From: CAYWKS01 sp964458935
GTDB lineage: Bacteria; Planctomycetota; Phycisphaerae; Phycisphaerales; Zrk34
DNA: 40,346 bases
NCBI GenBank assembly: GCA_964458935.1
Contig: CAYWKS010000028.1
Span: forward strand, 1 to 40,346
Direction: 5' to 3'
Part shown: piece after piece, positions 6,996 through 15,399 of the stretch
How the letters are laid out: each line of letters opens with the position of its first letter
How positions within the stretch are numbered: position 1 is the stretch's first letter
Translations under genes and position numbers: made by a program
The notes under the pieces: generated by a model
Databases searched by the model: none
What the model saw: only the letters and a program-made list of their open reading frames with translations
What the model was told of the DNA's origin: nothing

Positions 6996-8348
6996 TCAGG
7001 CGGCTTCGGGGCGGAGGTCGGCGGCGTGGAGCACGGCCCGGGCCGCCTGGTCGTGGCCGTCCTTCGCCAGCAAACGGGCCCGCAGTTGAGCGGCGTTGAC
7101 GTAGCGGCGATTGAGCGCCAGCGCTCGATCCAGTGCCACCACGGCCGCGTCGTCCTGCTCCAGGGCGGCATGCGCCACCGCCAGGTGATAGTGGCGGTCG
7201 GCGTGGTCGGGCTGTTCGGCGGCAGCGGTATCCAGTGACTCGACCGCTTCCTCCAGCAGCGCGGACAGCGGGTCGGCCTGTTCGGCCTCCGGCCGCGATT
7301 GCACGATGCTCTGCAACAGCATGCCGGGCACGGCCTGCGCCCAGGCCTCGGCGACGATCTGGCGGCGGTCATCGGCCCGGTCGACGACGCGGCGAAGCAT
7401 GCGGCCGCACCGGTCGATCAGCCGATCGCGGCCCTCGACACAGGCGCAGACCATCAGCGCGGCGATCGCCGGGGCGCGGCTGCCCACGTCATCGGCGATG
7501 GCCCGGCGGCACAGCCGCGCCGCCGGCCCGAATCGCGCCGTGCGCATGTGCTGGTGGATCAGGTCCAGCCGGGCGGTGGGTTTGAGTTCGTCCTCGGCGT
7601 CGATCACGTCCATCAGCCACCGACAGGCGGAGGCGTCGTCGCCCAGTTCGATCGCCAGCAGCGCCGCTTCGTGGGCCAGTTGCGGATCGATGGCGAACTC
7701 GTCGGCCAGTTCGCGATACTGGGCCTGTGCGTCGGCGAGGCGGCCGGCGCGGCGCAGCAGCCGTGCCCGGCGGACCGCGCCGGGCGCAGCCAGCGGGTCG
7801 AGCGACTCGAGTTGCTCCAGGGCCTGAAGCGCGGCTTCGGCGTCGCCCATCGCGTCATGGGTGTCGATCACGAGCCGCAGCGCCTGCGTGTCCCGCGGCT
7901 CCAGGTGCAGCAGTCGCTGCAGATGCTCGAATGCCCGGACCAGTTCTCCGGATTCCACCTCCCATCGGGCCAACTGTCGCAGGGCTTCGCGATGGTCGGG
8001 CTGATGCTGGAGCAGGCCGCGCAGCGCCTGCTGGGCCTGGTCGGGTCGCTGCAGCCGCGCCAGCGCCGTGGCGCGGAGCATCATGTGCCGCGCCGCCAGG
8101 TCCTCGAGCGGTTGGCCGTCGGTCTGGCGCATGTACTGGTCGGCGGCGTCGAGTTGGCGGAGCGCGTCGGCGGGGCGGTCGTAGGCCAGCAGCGCCCGCG
8201 CGAGCAGCAGTCGGGCGGGCACGTGGTCCGGCCGGCGGCGGATGATGTCGGTCGTCTGGTGGATGGCGGCGTCGAGGTCGCCGACGTCGAAGCGTCGGAC
8301 GGCCGACGCCAGCGCTCCGCTCAGGGCCTGTTCCGTGCTGAGGTTCAT
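6996..8348 (-). CDS. Tetratricopeptide-repeat protein
   Basis: 450 residues, with no signal peptide seen, so probably cytoplasmic. TPR-type helical hairpins recur through most of the length, for example residues ~10-45 (LASAVRRFDVGDLDAAIHQT), the segments with ALLAYDRPADALRQL and ALARLQRPDQAQQALRGLL, and a late unit with HYHLAVAHAALEQDDAAVVALDRALAL. These repeats mediate protein-protein contacts; no catalytic motif is visible. The ATG at 8346-8348 overlaps the upstream gene's TGA by the ATGA type and has AGGAG 8 nt upstream. With the preceding gene it forms a two-gene operon of helical-repeat proteins, suggesting a complex. The partner and process are unknown. Confidence 0.82.
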   Translation of the reverse strand: MNLSTEQALSGALASAVRRFDVGDLDAAIHQTTDIIRRRPDHVPARLLLARALLAYDRPADALRQLDAADQYMRQTDGQPLEDLAARHMMLRATALARLQRPDQAQQALRGLLQHQPDHREALRQLARWEVESGELVRAFEHLQRLLHLEPRDTQALRLVIDTHDAMGDAEAALQALEQLESLDPLAAPGAVRRARLLRRAGRLADAQAQYRELADEFAIDPQLAHEAALLAIELGDDASACRWLMDVIDAEDELKPTARLDLIHQHMRTARFGPAARLCRRAIADDVGSRAPAIAALMVCACVEGRDRLIDRCGRMLRRVVDRADDRRQIVAEAWAQAVPGMLLQSIVQSRPEAEQADPLSALLEEAVESLDTAAAEQPDHADRHYHLAVAHAALEQDDAAVVALDRALALNRRYVNAAQLRARLLAKDGHDQAARAVLHAADLRPEAA

Positions 8349-9565
8349 GCGGCCAACTCCTGTTGGGTGCGTGCGATCAGGGGATGGGTCGAGTCGCGCT
8401 CGATCCAGAGCTGCATCTGTCGGCGGGCCTGGGCGGCGCGGCCGTCGCGTTTCAGCCGCAAGACCAGGGCGCGGCGGACGTCCGGCCAGTCGGGATGCGC
8501 CCGGGCGACCTGGCGGAGGATGCCGGCCATGGAGACCGGCGATGCGGCGGTCGGCGTGTCGTGGACGCGGTCCAGCAGCAGCGCGAGCTTCGCGGAATAG
8601 GGCGGCTGGCGCAGGCCTCGCCGTGCCCACCGCTCCGCGTCCCCGGGGTCGCCGGCCAACTCCGCCAGTTCAGCCAGCGCTTCGACGATCGGCAGCGGCT
8701 CGGCCACCCGGTCCACGATCCGGCGCAGCGCCCGCCGCAACAACTGCACGCGGATGGGCCGCGGCTTCACGCGCTGTGCCGCGACCAGCGTCGGCACCAA
8801 GTGCTGATGCGCGTCCAGTTGCTCAGCCAGCGCATTGACCAGGTCCGGGCTGATCGTCGCGTCCTGCGATTCGGTCAGCTCCAGCGACCGACAGAATCGC
8901 TGGGTGGGCGCGTGCATGCCCAGCCGTGCCATGAGCTGATCGGCGTAGTGGCGCCCGCTGTGCGGCATGCGCTGGGTCCAGGCGATCAACAGTTGCAGGC
9001 GGTCGTCCTGGGGATCGTCGGGGAGGTCTTCCTGGCGGCCGCGGCGCTGCAGCCGCGCCCGCGCCGCGTCGGCGGAGGTGCGCCGCCAATCCAGCCACGC
9101 CGTCAACAGCCGCGCCCGCGGCGGGCAGGTCGACTGCCTCGACCAGCCGCTGAGTTCCAGGTGCGCCAGATCGCAGCGCGCTGTCTGCATCTGCAGCAGG
9201 TGCATCAGCAGGCGGCCGCGCGGTGTGAGCTGTCGGGCGCGCTGGAGGACCTGCTCACCGCGTTGCGCCTCGCCGCGCAACAGTGCTTCACACGCGCGCA
9301 ACTCCGGGATGTCGGGATGATCGGCGCGCAGTTCGGCCAGCCGCGAGATCGCGGGCGCTGCGCCGGCGGGGTCGCCCTGGCCCAACGCCAGCCGCGCCTG
9401 CGTGACAGCCTCGGCGGCGACGATGCAGCGGATGGCCTCCACGTGCACGCGGCCCCAGACGTCGGCCGAGGCGCCCCGTCGACGCTGACGGCGCAGCCAC
9501 CGACCGGCGGCGCAGCGCAGCCGCCGCCACGGATGCTTGAAGCGCAGGATCGCTGACCTGCTCAT
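8345..9565 (-). CDS. Helical-repeat (TPR-like) protein with basic N-terminus
   Basis: 406 residues. The first ~35 residues are very basic with scattered Trp and Leu (FKHPWRRLRCAAGRWLRRQRRR), which could bind nucleic acid or membrane surfaces. The rest is Ala/Leu/Arg-rich alpha-helical sequence with weak TPR-like units such as ARLALGQGDPAGAAPAISRL and ALAELAELAGDPGDAERWARR. No enzyme motif is seen. The ATG at 9563-9565 is supported by AGGAG 8 nt upstream. Its TGA overlaps the start of the next TPR gene (ATGA), so the two products are likely made together. It is divergent from the lacI-type gene across a 330-nt region. I do not recognise a named family. Confidence 0.75.
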   Translation of the reverse strand: MSRSAILRFKHPWRRLRCAAGRWLRRQRRRGASADVWGRVHVEAIRCIVAAEAVTQARLALGQGDPAGAAPAISRLAELRADHPDIPELRACEALLRGEAQRGEQVLQRARQLTPRGRLLMHLLQMQTARCDLAHLELSGWSRQSTCPPRARLLTAWLDWRRTSADAARARLQRRGRQEDLPDDPQDDRLQLLIAWTQRMPHSGRHYADQLMARLGMHAPTQRFCRSLELTESQDATISPDLVNALAEQLDAHQHLVPTLVAAQRVKPRPIRVQLLRRALRRIVDRVAEPLPIVEALAELAELAGDPGDAERWARRGLRQPPYSAKLALLLDRVHDTPTAASPVSMAGILRQVARAHPDWPDVRRALVLRLKRDGRAAQARRQMQLWIERDSTHPLIARTQQELAA

Positions 9566-9730
9566 GCGCGATGCTCCTGGCTGCCGCAAGTCGGGCAAAG
9601 CCTGACGATTGCATCGGCTGGATAACGTAGGCGGTTAAGTCGTGTCCGGCGCCCCGGTCGCGCGGGCGGCCGGCTGCTCGGGCGCCACTGCAGCGGCCTT
9701 TACGCGTGTTAATCGGCCACCGCAGCCCGG

Positions 9731-9759
9731 TTGCGTTGCCGCGCGTCAGGCCATAGCAT
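9731..9759 (+). promoter_or_regulatory. Candidate promoter of the LacI-type regulator gene
   Basis: TTGCGT (9731-9736) and TAGCAT (9754-9759) are 17 nt apart. Initiation here would give a leader of about 130 nt that contains the palindrome at 9846-9863. The remaining part of the 9566-9895 intergenic region should also hold the divergent promoter of the two TPR genes, but I see no convincing boxes for it. Confidence 0.35.
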
Positions 9760-9845
9760 GCGACATATTCCGGCGGCGTGTGTCGCCAAGCTGGCGTGTA
9801 TGAAACGGTAGTCCGAGGCGTGGCCTCTGTGTCTCGGCCGTGCGC

Positions 9846-9863
9846 GCCACCTGATCAGGTGGC
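9846..9863. promoter_or_regulatory. Perfect 18-bp palindrome upstream of the LacI-type gene (operator or RNA hairpin)
   Basis: GCCACCTGATCAGGTGGC is perfectly self-complementary and ends 32 nt before the regulator's ATG. LacI-family proteins bind palindromes, so an autoregulatory operator is possible, although their sites usually have a central CG and this one has a central AT. In RNA it could also fold into a stem followed by UCUUU. Confidence 0.5.
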
Positions 9864-9895
9864 TCTTTGGGGCTTCTTAACGGATTCACGGAAGC

Positions 9896-10909
9896 ATGGT
9901 ACGAACGCAACAGGAACTCGCGCAAGCCGTCGGCTACTCGCGCGTCACCGTCAGCAAGGCCCTGGCGGGCCATCCCAGCGTCCACGCCGCGACGCGCGAC
10001 AAGATCCTCGCCAAGGCGCGCGAGCTGGGTTACCGGCCCAACGCCGCAGCCCGCACCATGCGCAGCGGTCGGTGTGGCGCCGTCTCGCTGGTCACTGGGT
10101 TCGATCCGCGGGGCATCTGCACACCGCTGCCCGTACTCCGGGGCATCCACAACGCGCTGGCCGATCGCAACCTGCGGCTGATTTTCACCGAGGTCGATCT
10201 CGACGACGCCGGCGCCCCCGATCACGTGCCGCCGTTCCTCGCCGAGCTGTCGGTCGACGGCCTGATCCTCGACTTTTCCTATCACCTGCCGGCGGGCCTG
10301 GAAGTCCTGCTGCGGCGGTACGCCGTACCGTCGGTCTGGTTGAACCGCGACCTGCCAACGGGCGCGGTCTACCCCGACGAACCGCAGGGCGCGCGGCTGG
10401 CGGTCGAGCACCTGCTGGAGCACGGCCACACGCGGATCGGGTACCTGCACGCCGGTCCGGCCGATCACTTCAGCACCGCGGCGCGGCGGGCGGGATATGA
10501 ACAGGCCATGGCCCGCAGCGGTTATCGGCCGCGCTGCTGGACGGCCGACGCCGGTCTCGACGACCCGGGCCGCGACCTGCTGAAGCGGATGCTCGGCGGC
10601 ACGGATCGGCCCACGGGCCTGGTCCTCGCCGAGCCGGCCCATGCCGTGGCGCTGAGCATCGAGGCCGCCGCCGCCGGGCTGGGCATCGGTCGCGATCTAT
10701 CGGTGGTGTTGATCGGCGACAGCGCCCGCCAGCACACGGGCCTGCGGCTGACATGCGTCAAGCCGCCCTGTCAACGGATCGGCGAGCTGGCCGTCCACAT
10801 GCTCGCCCACGCCATCGATACGGGCGACGGCCACCGCCAGGCCTCGCAGGCGGTGGCTTACGGGCCGGTCGAGCCGGGCGATTCGGTCGGCCCGCCGCCG
10901 GCGAGCTGA
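9896..10909 (+). CDS. LacI-family transcriptional regulator
   Basis: 337 residues, standard LacI length. The N-terminal DNA-binding domain (residues ~5-50) has the recognition helix YSRVTVSKALAGHPSV and ends with the hinge ELGYRPNAAARTMRSG. The periplasmic-binding-protein-like effector domain follows (residues ~60-325), with GLILDF, HTRIGYLHAG and RRAGYEQAMARSGY at the expected places. Such regulators usually sense a sugar and repress nearby transport or catabolic genes. Its 3' end overlaps the 3' end of the convergent solute-binding-protein gene by 52 nt. A perfect palindrome lies just upstream of the start. The effector and targets are unknown; the ABC genes next door are one possibility only. 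Confidence 0.93.
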   Translation: MVRTQQELAQAVGYSRVTVSKALAGHPSVHAATRDKILAKARELGYRPNAAARTMRSGRCGAVSLVTGFDPRGICTPLPVLRGIHNALADRNLRLIFTEVDLDDAGAPDHVPPFLAELSVDGLILDFSYHLPAGLEVLLRRYAVPSVWLNRDLPTGAVYPDEPQGARLAVEHLLEHGHTRIGYLHAGPADHFSTAARRAGYEQAMARSGYRPRCWTADAGLDDPGRDLLKRMLGGTDRPTGLVLAEPAHAVALSIEAAAAGLGIGRDLSVVLIGDSARQHTGLRLTCVKPPCQRIGELAVHMLAHAIDTGDGHRQASQAVAYGPVEPGDSVGPPPAS

Positions 10910-12378
10910 ACGACCCTGGCATATTGAGCGCGGAAGAATGCGGTCCACTGGCGACGCCAATCGTCACCTCCGCCCGACGCCAGCAATTCGTCGCGGGTGA
11001 ACGGCAGCGCGTGAAACTCGGCCAACATCGTCGCGCGTCGCTGCGGGTCCTGGGTTCGCCCGATCGCCGCCCACGCCGCCTTGAGCTCGGCATGGATGTC
11101 CATGCACATCGCGTGCAGCAGGTCCGGCACCACCACGAAGTAGCTGGGCGTGCCCTCGGGCAGCGGCTTGGCGATGTCGAAGGGGTTGACAGGGTCGACC
11201 ATGTGCTCGAGGAAGTGGGCGTACATCTCGCGCCGGATCGGCGATCGGCGAAGCTCGAACCGCTCGGGCCCGTGAAGCACAGTCCCGTCGGGCGCCGCGA
11301 CCTCGGCGCCGACACGGAAATTCCACAGCGCCTGGCCGTGGCGGCTGATCGTGAACTCGATAAAGCGGCGTGCGAGCTGCGGCGATGGGGCGCCGCGGAC
11401 CATGCCGATCGGGTCGGCCGTGACGACGGTCGCGTCGGCCGGCGCGACGTAGCCGGCACGCGCACCGTCGACGATCCGCCCGTCGCCGACGGACTGAGCC
11501 TGGAAGCGCCCGTAGAAGTCGATGCACATGCCCGCCGCGGCCTGCCCGGCCGACACGTCCACCGGCACCTTGCTCGAACCCGGCGCGAAGTACCGCGCAT
11601 TGGCGAACACACGCCGCAGCGTCTTCACCCCCCGCTCCCAGCCGTAGCGTTGCAGGATCGCGTCGTACGTCACGCGGACCGAGCCCGAGTGCGCCGGGTC
11701 GGCCAGCGCCACCCACTCGAAGTAATCGTGCCCGGCCAGGTCGGACCAGGTGCGCGGCTCGTCGAGCCCGCGCAACGCCAGCACGTCGCGGTTATAGACG
11801 ATGCCGAAGCTCGACAGCACCGCACCGTACCAGTGGCCCTCGGGGTCGTAGAGCTTCTTGTCGGCGATCCGCGGCGTGGGGTAGGCCGCGGCTACCTGGT
11901 CGGGGTCCAGTTCGACCGGCGCCAGCGCCGAGAAGCGGCGCATGCGTGGTTTACCGTCGTTGTTGAGCACCGGCTTGCCGTCGGGGCCGATCACCGGCAC
12001 CTCCACGCCCGGCTTGAACTTGTGGTCGAATTCGTAATCGCCGCCACCGAAGATCAGGTCGATGCCGATGCCTTGGTCTTCGATGCCCTGCCGGCCGCGC
12101 ATGCGGAACTGGCTGAGCACGATCCGCCTCATGTCGCTGGTGCCCCCGACGTTGCGCCAGTCGACCTCCACCGGCTCGCCGTAACGCCGCAGGTGCCACC
12201 TCGCGAATCCCCGGCCGAACTCACGCTGAATCTGTTCGTTGTGAGGCGAGATGATGACCAGGCGTCGCGCATCGCCGGCGGCGGCGTTGGGGTCATCGGC
12301 GCGGCGGTAGACCATCGGCAGGGCCAACAGCGCGAGGAACAGACCGCCTACGAGGATTCGCCCGAACCAGGGACTCAT
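10858..12378 (-). CDS. ABC transporter extracellular solute-binding protein (iron/polyamine-type family)
   Basis: 506 residues. The N-terminus (residues ~5-25, FGRILVGGLFLALLALPMVY) is a signal peptide or membrane anchor. The mature part starts with RRLVIISPHNEQIQREF, the first strand of the Fe3+/thiamine/spermidine-type (family 1/8) binding proteins. Later segments SSFGIVYNRDVL and TWSDLAGHDYF are typical of this fold. ATG at 12376-12378; a -10-like TACACT just upstream would give a near-leaderless start. The gene is divergent from the ABC ATPase (96 nt) and its tail overlaps the lacI-type gene by 52 nt. No permease lies next to it, which is unusual for an uptake system. The ligand cannot be named; an insert with HKFKPGVEVPVIG (residues ~113-125) and the following Asp/Gly/Lys-rich stretch make it longer than most relatives. 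Confidence 0.85.
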   Translation of the reverse strand: MSPWFGRILVGGLFLALLALPMVYRRADDPNAAAGDARRLVIISPHNEQIQREFGRGFARWHLRRYGEPVEVDWRNVGGTSDMRRIVLSQFRMRGRQGIEDQGIGIDLIFGGGDYEFDHKFKPGVEVPVIGPDGKPVLNNDGKPRMRRFSALAPVELDPDQVAAAYPTPRIADKKLYDPEGHWYGAVLSSFGIVYNRDVLALRGLDEPRTWSDLAGHDYFEWVALADPAHSGSVRVTYDAILQRYGWERGVKTLRRVFANARYFAPGSSKVPVDVSAGQAAAGMCIDFYGRFQAQSVGDGRIVDGARAGYVAPADATVVTADPIGMVRGAPSPQLARRFIEFTISRHGQALWNFRVGAEVAAPDGTVLHGPERFELRRSPIRREMYAHFLEHMVDPVNPFDIAKPLPEGTPSYFVVVPDLLHAMCMDIHAELKAAWAAIGRTQDPQRRATMLAEFHALPFTRDELLASGGGDDWRRQWTAFFRAQYARVVQLAGGGPTESPGSTGP

Positions 12379-12434
12379 GGCGTACAGTGTAACGTGCGCG
12401 ACGCCGCGCCGGCGCCCGGCGCACCTTCGCCGCG

Positions 12435-12464
12435 TCGACAGCATTCGCCGGGCCGCGTTATCCT
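12435..12464 (+). promoter_or_regulatory. Candidate promoter of the ABC ATPase gene
   Basis: TCGACA (12435-12440) and TATCCT (12459-12464) are 18 nt apart. The predicted start of transcription is about 12471, only ~4 nt before the ATG at 12475, so the transcript would be nearly leaderless. Confidence 0.45.
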
Positions 12465-12474
12465 GTTCGTCATC

Positions 12475-13539
12475 ATGATCGGCGTGAGGCTGCACCAGGT
12501 CACCAAGCGATTCGACCGGACAACCGCCGTCGACCGGGTCAGCCTCAACGTCGAGCCCGGGGAGGTGTTCTTCCTGCTCGGCCCGTCGGGCTGCGGCAAG
12601 ACGACGCTGCTGCGGATGATCGCGGGCCTGGTCGACGTGACGGGCGGATCGATCCACTTCGGCGACCGCGACATCACCCGACTGCCCACCGGCAAGCGGA
12701 ACTGCGCGATGGTCTTCCAGAGCTACGCCCTCTGGCCGCACATGACGGTCGAGCAGAACGTGGCGTTCGGCCTGGACGTGCGGAAGGTCAAGGCCGGCGA
12801 CAAGGCCCGCCGCGTCCGCGAAGCGTTGAAGCTGGTGCAGATGACGGACCTGGCGGGGCGGCGCCCGATGCAGTTGTCCGGCGGGCAGCAGCAGCGTGTC
12901 GCGCTCGCCCGGGCGCTGGTCGTCGGGCCCGACGTGTTGCTGCTCGACGAGCCGCTGAGCAACCTTGACGCGAAGCTGCGCCTGGAGATGCGGAGCGAGA
13001 TCCGCCGGATCTGTTCCGCCGCCGGCACCACCACGCTCTACGTCACGCACGACCAGGAAGAGGCGCTGAGCATGGCCGACCGCATCGCGGTCATGCATCG
13101 GGGCCGGCTCTGCCAGATCGGCTCGCCGATGGCGCTGTACAACCGCCCGGTGAACCGTTTTGTCGCCGACTTCCTCGGCCGGACCAACTTCATTACCGCG
13201 ACGGTGCAGCGGCGCGAGGGTGACCGGCTCAAGCTGGAAACCCCTGTCGGTGCGCTGCGATCGACGGCGTTTCCGGACGACGTGCCGGACCGAGGCAACG
13301 TGACCTGCTCGGTCAGGCCCGAGGCGATGCGGCTGCTTGACGACGCCGGCCACGCCGACAACGTCGTCACCGCCGACCACGTCGACACCGCCTACCTCGG
13401 CGACCTCGCCCAGCACCACTTCGCGTTGGCCGACGGCCAGCCGCTGATGATCAGCGAATCACACCCTCAACCGCGCGGATGGGACGGGCCGGTTCGCATC
13501 GGCTTCGACGCCGCCGACGTCGTCATCCTGACGAATTGA
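12475..13539 (+). CDS. ABC transporter ATP-binding protein (FbpC/PotA/UgpC type)
   Basis: 354 residues, the length of ATPases from binding-protein-dependent importers. Walker A is GPSGCGKTT (residues ~37-45), the Q-loop lies in MVFQSYALWPHMTV, the signature is LSGGQQQR, Walker B is VLLLDEPLSNLD and the switch His is in VTHDQEEAL. A C-terminal TOBE-like domain (residues ~235-350) begins after FLGRTNFI, as in the CUT1/Fe/spermidine group. It is divergent from the solute-binding-protein gene, which is probably its partner, but no permease gene is within the window. The uracil-DNA glycosylase gene follows by 5 nt and is likely co-transcribed. The identity as an importer ATPase is firm; the substrate is unknown. 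Confidence 0.94.
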   Translation: MIGVRLHQVTKRFDRTTAVDRVSLNVEPGEVFFLLGPSGCGKTTLLRMIAGLVDVTGGSIHFGDRDITRLPTGKRNCAMVFQSYALWPHMTVEQNVAFGLDVRKVKAGDKARRVREALKLVQMTDLAGRRPMQLSGGQQQRVALARALVVGPDVLLLDEPLSNLDAKLRLEMRSEIRRICSAAGTTTLYVTHDQEEALSMADRIAVMHRGRLCQIGSPMALYNRPVNRFVADFLGRTNFITATVQRREGDRLKLETPVGALRSTAFPDDVPDRGNVTCSVRPEAMRLLDDAGHADNVVTADHVDTAYLGDLAQHHFALADGQPLMISESHPQPRGWDGPVRIGFDAADVVILTN

Positions 13540-13544
13540 TCGAC

Positions 13545-14243
13545 ATGCCCGGCGCCCTTGACCAGCTTAACTGTTGCATCGTGCGGTGTGAGCGTTGCGC
13601 GCGGCTGCGTGAGCATTGCCAAAGCGTCGCGCGGGACAAGCGCGCCTCTTTCCGGGATTGGACGTACTGGGGCCGGCCCGTGCCCAACTTCGGCGACCCG
13701 GCGGCGCGACTGCTCATCGTCGGCCTGGCGCCTGCGGCGCATGGGGCCAACCGCACCGGGCGGATGTTCACCGGCGATCGATCGGGCGATTTCCTCTTCG
13801 CCGCCCTGCACGCCGCTGGCTTCGCCAACCAGCCCGACGCGACCCACGCCGCCGACGGCCTGGTGCTGCGCGACTGCCTGATCACCGCCGCCGCCCACTG
13901 CGCCCCGCCGGCCAACAAGCCCACCCGCGAGGAACTCGATCACTGTTCCCCGTGGCTGGACCGGACGTTCGACCTGGTCGCCGAGCGGCTGCGTGTCGTC
14001 GTGTGCCTGGGCAAGATCGGCCACGACGAGGTGTTGCGGCTGCTCAAGCGCCGCGGTGCCGTCCGAGCCCTGGCGGATCATCCGTTCGAGCACGGCGGGC
14101 AGCACGGCCCGATCGCGTCGGGCGGCACGCGGTTCCTGCTGCTCGACACCTATCACCCCTCGCAGCAGAACACCTTCACCGGCCGGCTCACGCTGGACAT
14201 GCTCACCACGATCTTCCGGCGGGCGCGGGAACGCCTGCAATAA
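13545..14243 (+). CDS. Uracil-DNA glycosylase, family 5 (UDGb)
   Basis: 232 residues. Family 5 enzymes excise uracil and some deaminated purines from DNA and carry a 4Fe-4S cluster. The hallmark GLAPAAHGANRTGRMFTGD is present (residues ~60-78) and the second motif is around LDTYHPSQQNTFTG. Clustered N-terminal cysteines (CCIVRCERC, residues 10-18) and later Cys residues can bind the cluster. The ATG at 13545 is 5 nt after the ABC ATPase stop and has no strong ribosome site, so translation may be coupled to that gene. This fits base-excision repair of deaminated cytosine in a GC-rich genome; it has no obvious link to transport. Confidence 0.92.
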   Translation: MPGALDQLNCCIVRCERCARLREHCQSVARDKRASFRDWTYWGRPVPNFGDPAARLLIVGLAPAAHGANRTGRMFTGDRSGDFLFAALHAAGFANQPDATHAADGLVLRDCLITAAAHCAPPANKPTREELDHCSPWLDRTFDLVAERLRVVVCLGKIGHDEVLRLLKRRGAVRALADHPFEHGGQHGPIASGGTRFLLLDTYHPSQQNTFTGRLTLDMLTTIFRRARERLQ

Positions 14244-14332
14244 CGGCGGCTCGGGCACGTTGAACGTGCGTAAACGCCGCCGGTGGCCCGCAAACCGGCG
14301 GGCCCGCACCCCCGACCCGAAAGGAGCTACGC

Positions 14333-15088
14333 ATGTTTCGCATCCATCGATCGAGCGTCCTGATCGCCTCCCTGGCGGTGACGCTGACCGCCTTGCCGAC
14401 CCTGGCCCAGGACAGCGGCGACCGGCCCGACCGCCCGCGCCGCTCGTTCGCCGAGCGCCAGGGTGACGGCGACCGCCCGCGCGGCCGCCTGCACGACCGC
14501 CGCGAACGCCACCGCCACGCCCTCGAACAGTTCGACACCAACGGCGACGGCAAGCTCAGCGACGCCGAGCGCGAGGCCGCCCGGCAGCAGATGAAATCCC
14601 GCCACGACGAGCGCAAGGCCCAGATGCAGGCCCGCTTGGACACCGACGGCGACGGCACCGTGTCCGAGGCCGAGAAGGCCGCCGGTCTGGCGAAGCTCAA
14701 GGCCGACCACCCCGAGGCCTACGCCAGGCTGGTCGAGCGTTTGGACACCGACGGCGATGGTGAAGTCAGCCCCGCGGAGATGGAAGCCGGCCGGGATGCC
14801 CATCGCGAAAAGATGGACGAGCGCCGCGAGCAGATGAAGCAGCGCCACCAGGAGGTGCTCGAGCAGTTCGACACCGACGGCGACGGCAAGCTGAACGATT
14901 CGGAGCGTCAGGCGGCTCGCCAGGCCCACCGCGAGCAGGTCCGCCAGCGGGTCGTCCAACGGTTCGACACGGACGGCGACGGGTCGCTGAGCCAGACCGA
15001 GAAGGCTGCCGCCTTCGATCAGATCATGGCCAAGCACCCCGAGCGATTGGGCGCCCGCCGCGCGCCCGGCGTGCCGGGCGACGAGTAA
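14333..15088 (+). CDS. Secreted EF-hand protein with five canonical calcium loops
   Basis: 251 residues. The N-terminus is a classical signal peptide (residues 1-25, ending in TLAQ). Five 12-residue EF-hand loops follow, starting at Asp68, Asp103, Asp138, Asp180 and Asp212; each has the DxDGDG or DxNGDG core and a Glu at position 12, so all should bind Ca2+. The linkers are very rich in Arg, Glu, Gln and Ala and probably helical. Such proteins are common in Planctomycetota and are thought to act in the periplasm or outside the cell; the specific role is unknown. The ATG has an excellent ribosome site, AAGGAG at 14321-14326. A strong hairpin terminator lies 43 nt downstream, so the gene is probably monocistronic. 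Confidence 0.93.
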   Translation: MFRIHRSSVLIASLAVTLTALPTLAQDSGDRPDRPRRSFAERQGDGDRPRGRLHDRRERHRHALEQFDTNGDGKLSDAEREAARQQMKSRHDERKAQMQARLDTDGDGTVSEAEKAAGLAKLKADHPEAYARLVERLDTDGDGEVSPAEMEAGRDAHREKMDERREQMKQRHQEVLEQFDTDGDGKLNDSERQAARQAHREQVRQRVVQRFDTDGDGSLSQTEKAAAFDQIMAKHPERLGARRAPGVPGDE

Positions 15089-15130
15089 CCCCGGGCCACG
15101 CGCCCGCCACGATTCCAACCCGCTCATCCA

Positions 15131-15164
15131 ACAGCCCCACGACCGTCCCGCGGCGTGGGGCTGT
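15131..15164 (+). terminator. Rho-independent-type terminator after the EF-hand gene
   Basis: An 11-bp perfect stem (ACAGCCCCACG at 15131-15141 pairing with CGTGGGGCTGT at 15154-15164) has a 12-nt loop and is followed by TTCGCT. The U-tract is short but the stem is very stable. It could also serve the minus-strand tRNA on the other side. Confidence 0.7.
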
Positions 15165-15185
15165 TTCGCTCGCCGCGATCAACCA

Positions 15186-15258
15186 AGCCACCGACCGGAG
15201 TCGAACCGGTAACCGCCGCTTTACAAAAGCGGTGCTCTGCCAATTGAGCTACGGTGGC
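15186..15258 (-). tRNA. tRNA-Thr (UGU anticodon)
   Basis: A 73-nt cloverleaf read on the minus strand. The acceptor arm GCCACCG pairs with CGGTGGC, the D-arm is GCTC/GAGC, the anticodon stem is CCGCT/AGCGG with loop TTTGTAA (anticodon TGT), and the T-arm is ACCGG/CCGGT with TTCGACT. The discriminator base is U and the CCA end is not encoded. It sits alone between the EF-hand gene and aceE on the opposite strand. Confidence 0.96.
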
Positions 15259-15346
15259 GCTGCCGACGCATTATCGGCACGATCGTCGACCAATGCCAGT
15301 CTGCAAGCGCCCCGCACGTCGAGCGCGGTGATGCGTGCGTTGAAAT

Positions 15347-15399
15347 GGGGCAGGCACGGCGTGTCGGTCGTCCCGCGTGAATATGCGGCGGCCTGCCCC
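15347..15399. promoter_or_regulatory. 9-bp inverted repeat at the pyruvate dehydrogenase promoter region
   Basis: GGGGCAGGC (15347-15355) and GCCTGCCCC (15391-15399) form a perfect inverted repeat with a 35-nt interval. The right arm ends 1 nt before a -10-like TATGCT (15401-15406), about 45 nt upstream of the aceE start. This is a place where a regulator of the PDH operon could bind, but no known motif is recognised. Confidence 0.35.

Noticed and set aside
9846..9863. Rho-independent terminator upstream of the LacI-type gene
   Set aside because: There is no gene on the plus strand upstream that would need one, and the following bases (TCTTTGG) are not a real U-tract.
12379..13419. Upstream extension of the solute-binding-protein frame across the ABC ATPase gene
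   Set aside because: The extension is antisense to a clear ATPase; the signal peptide at 12378 marks the real start.
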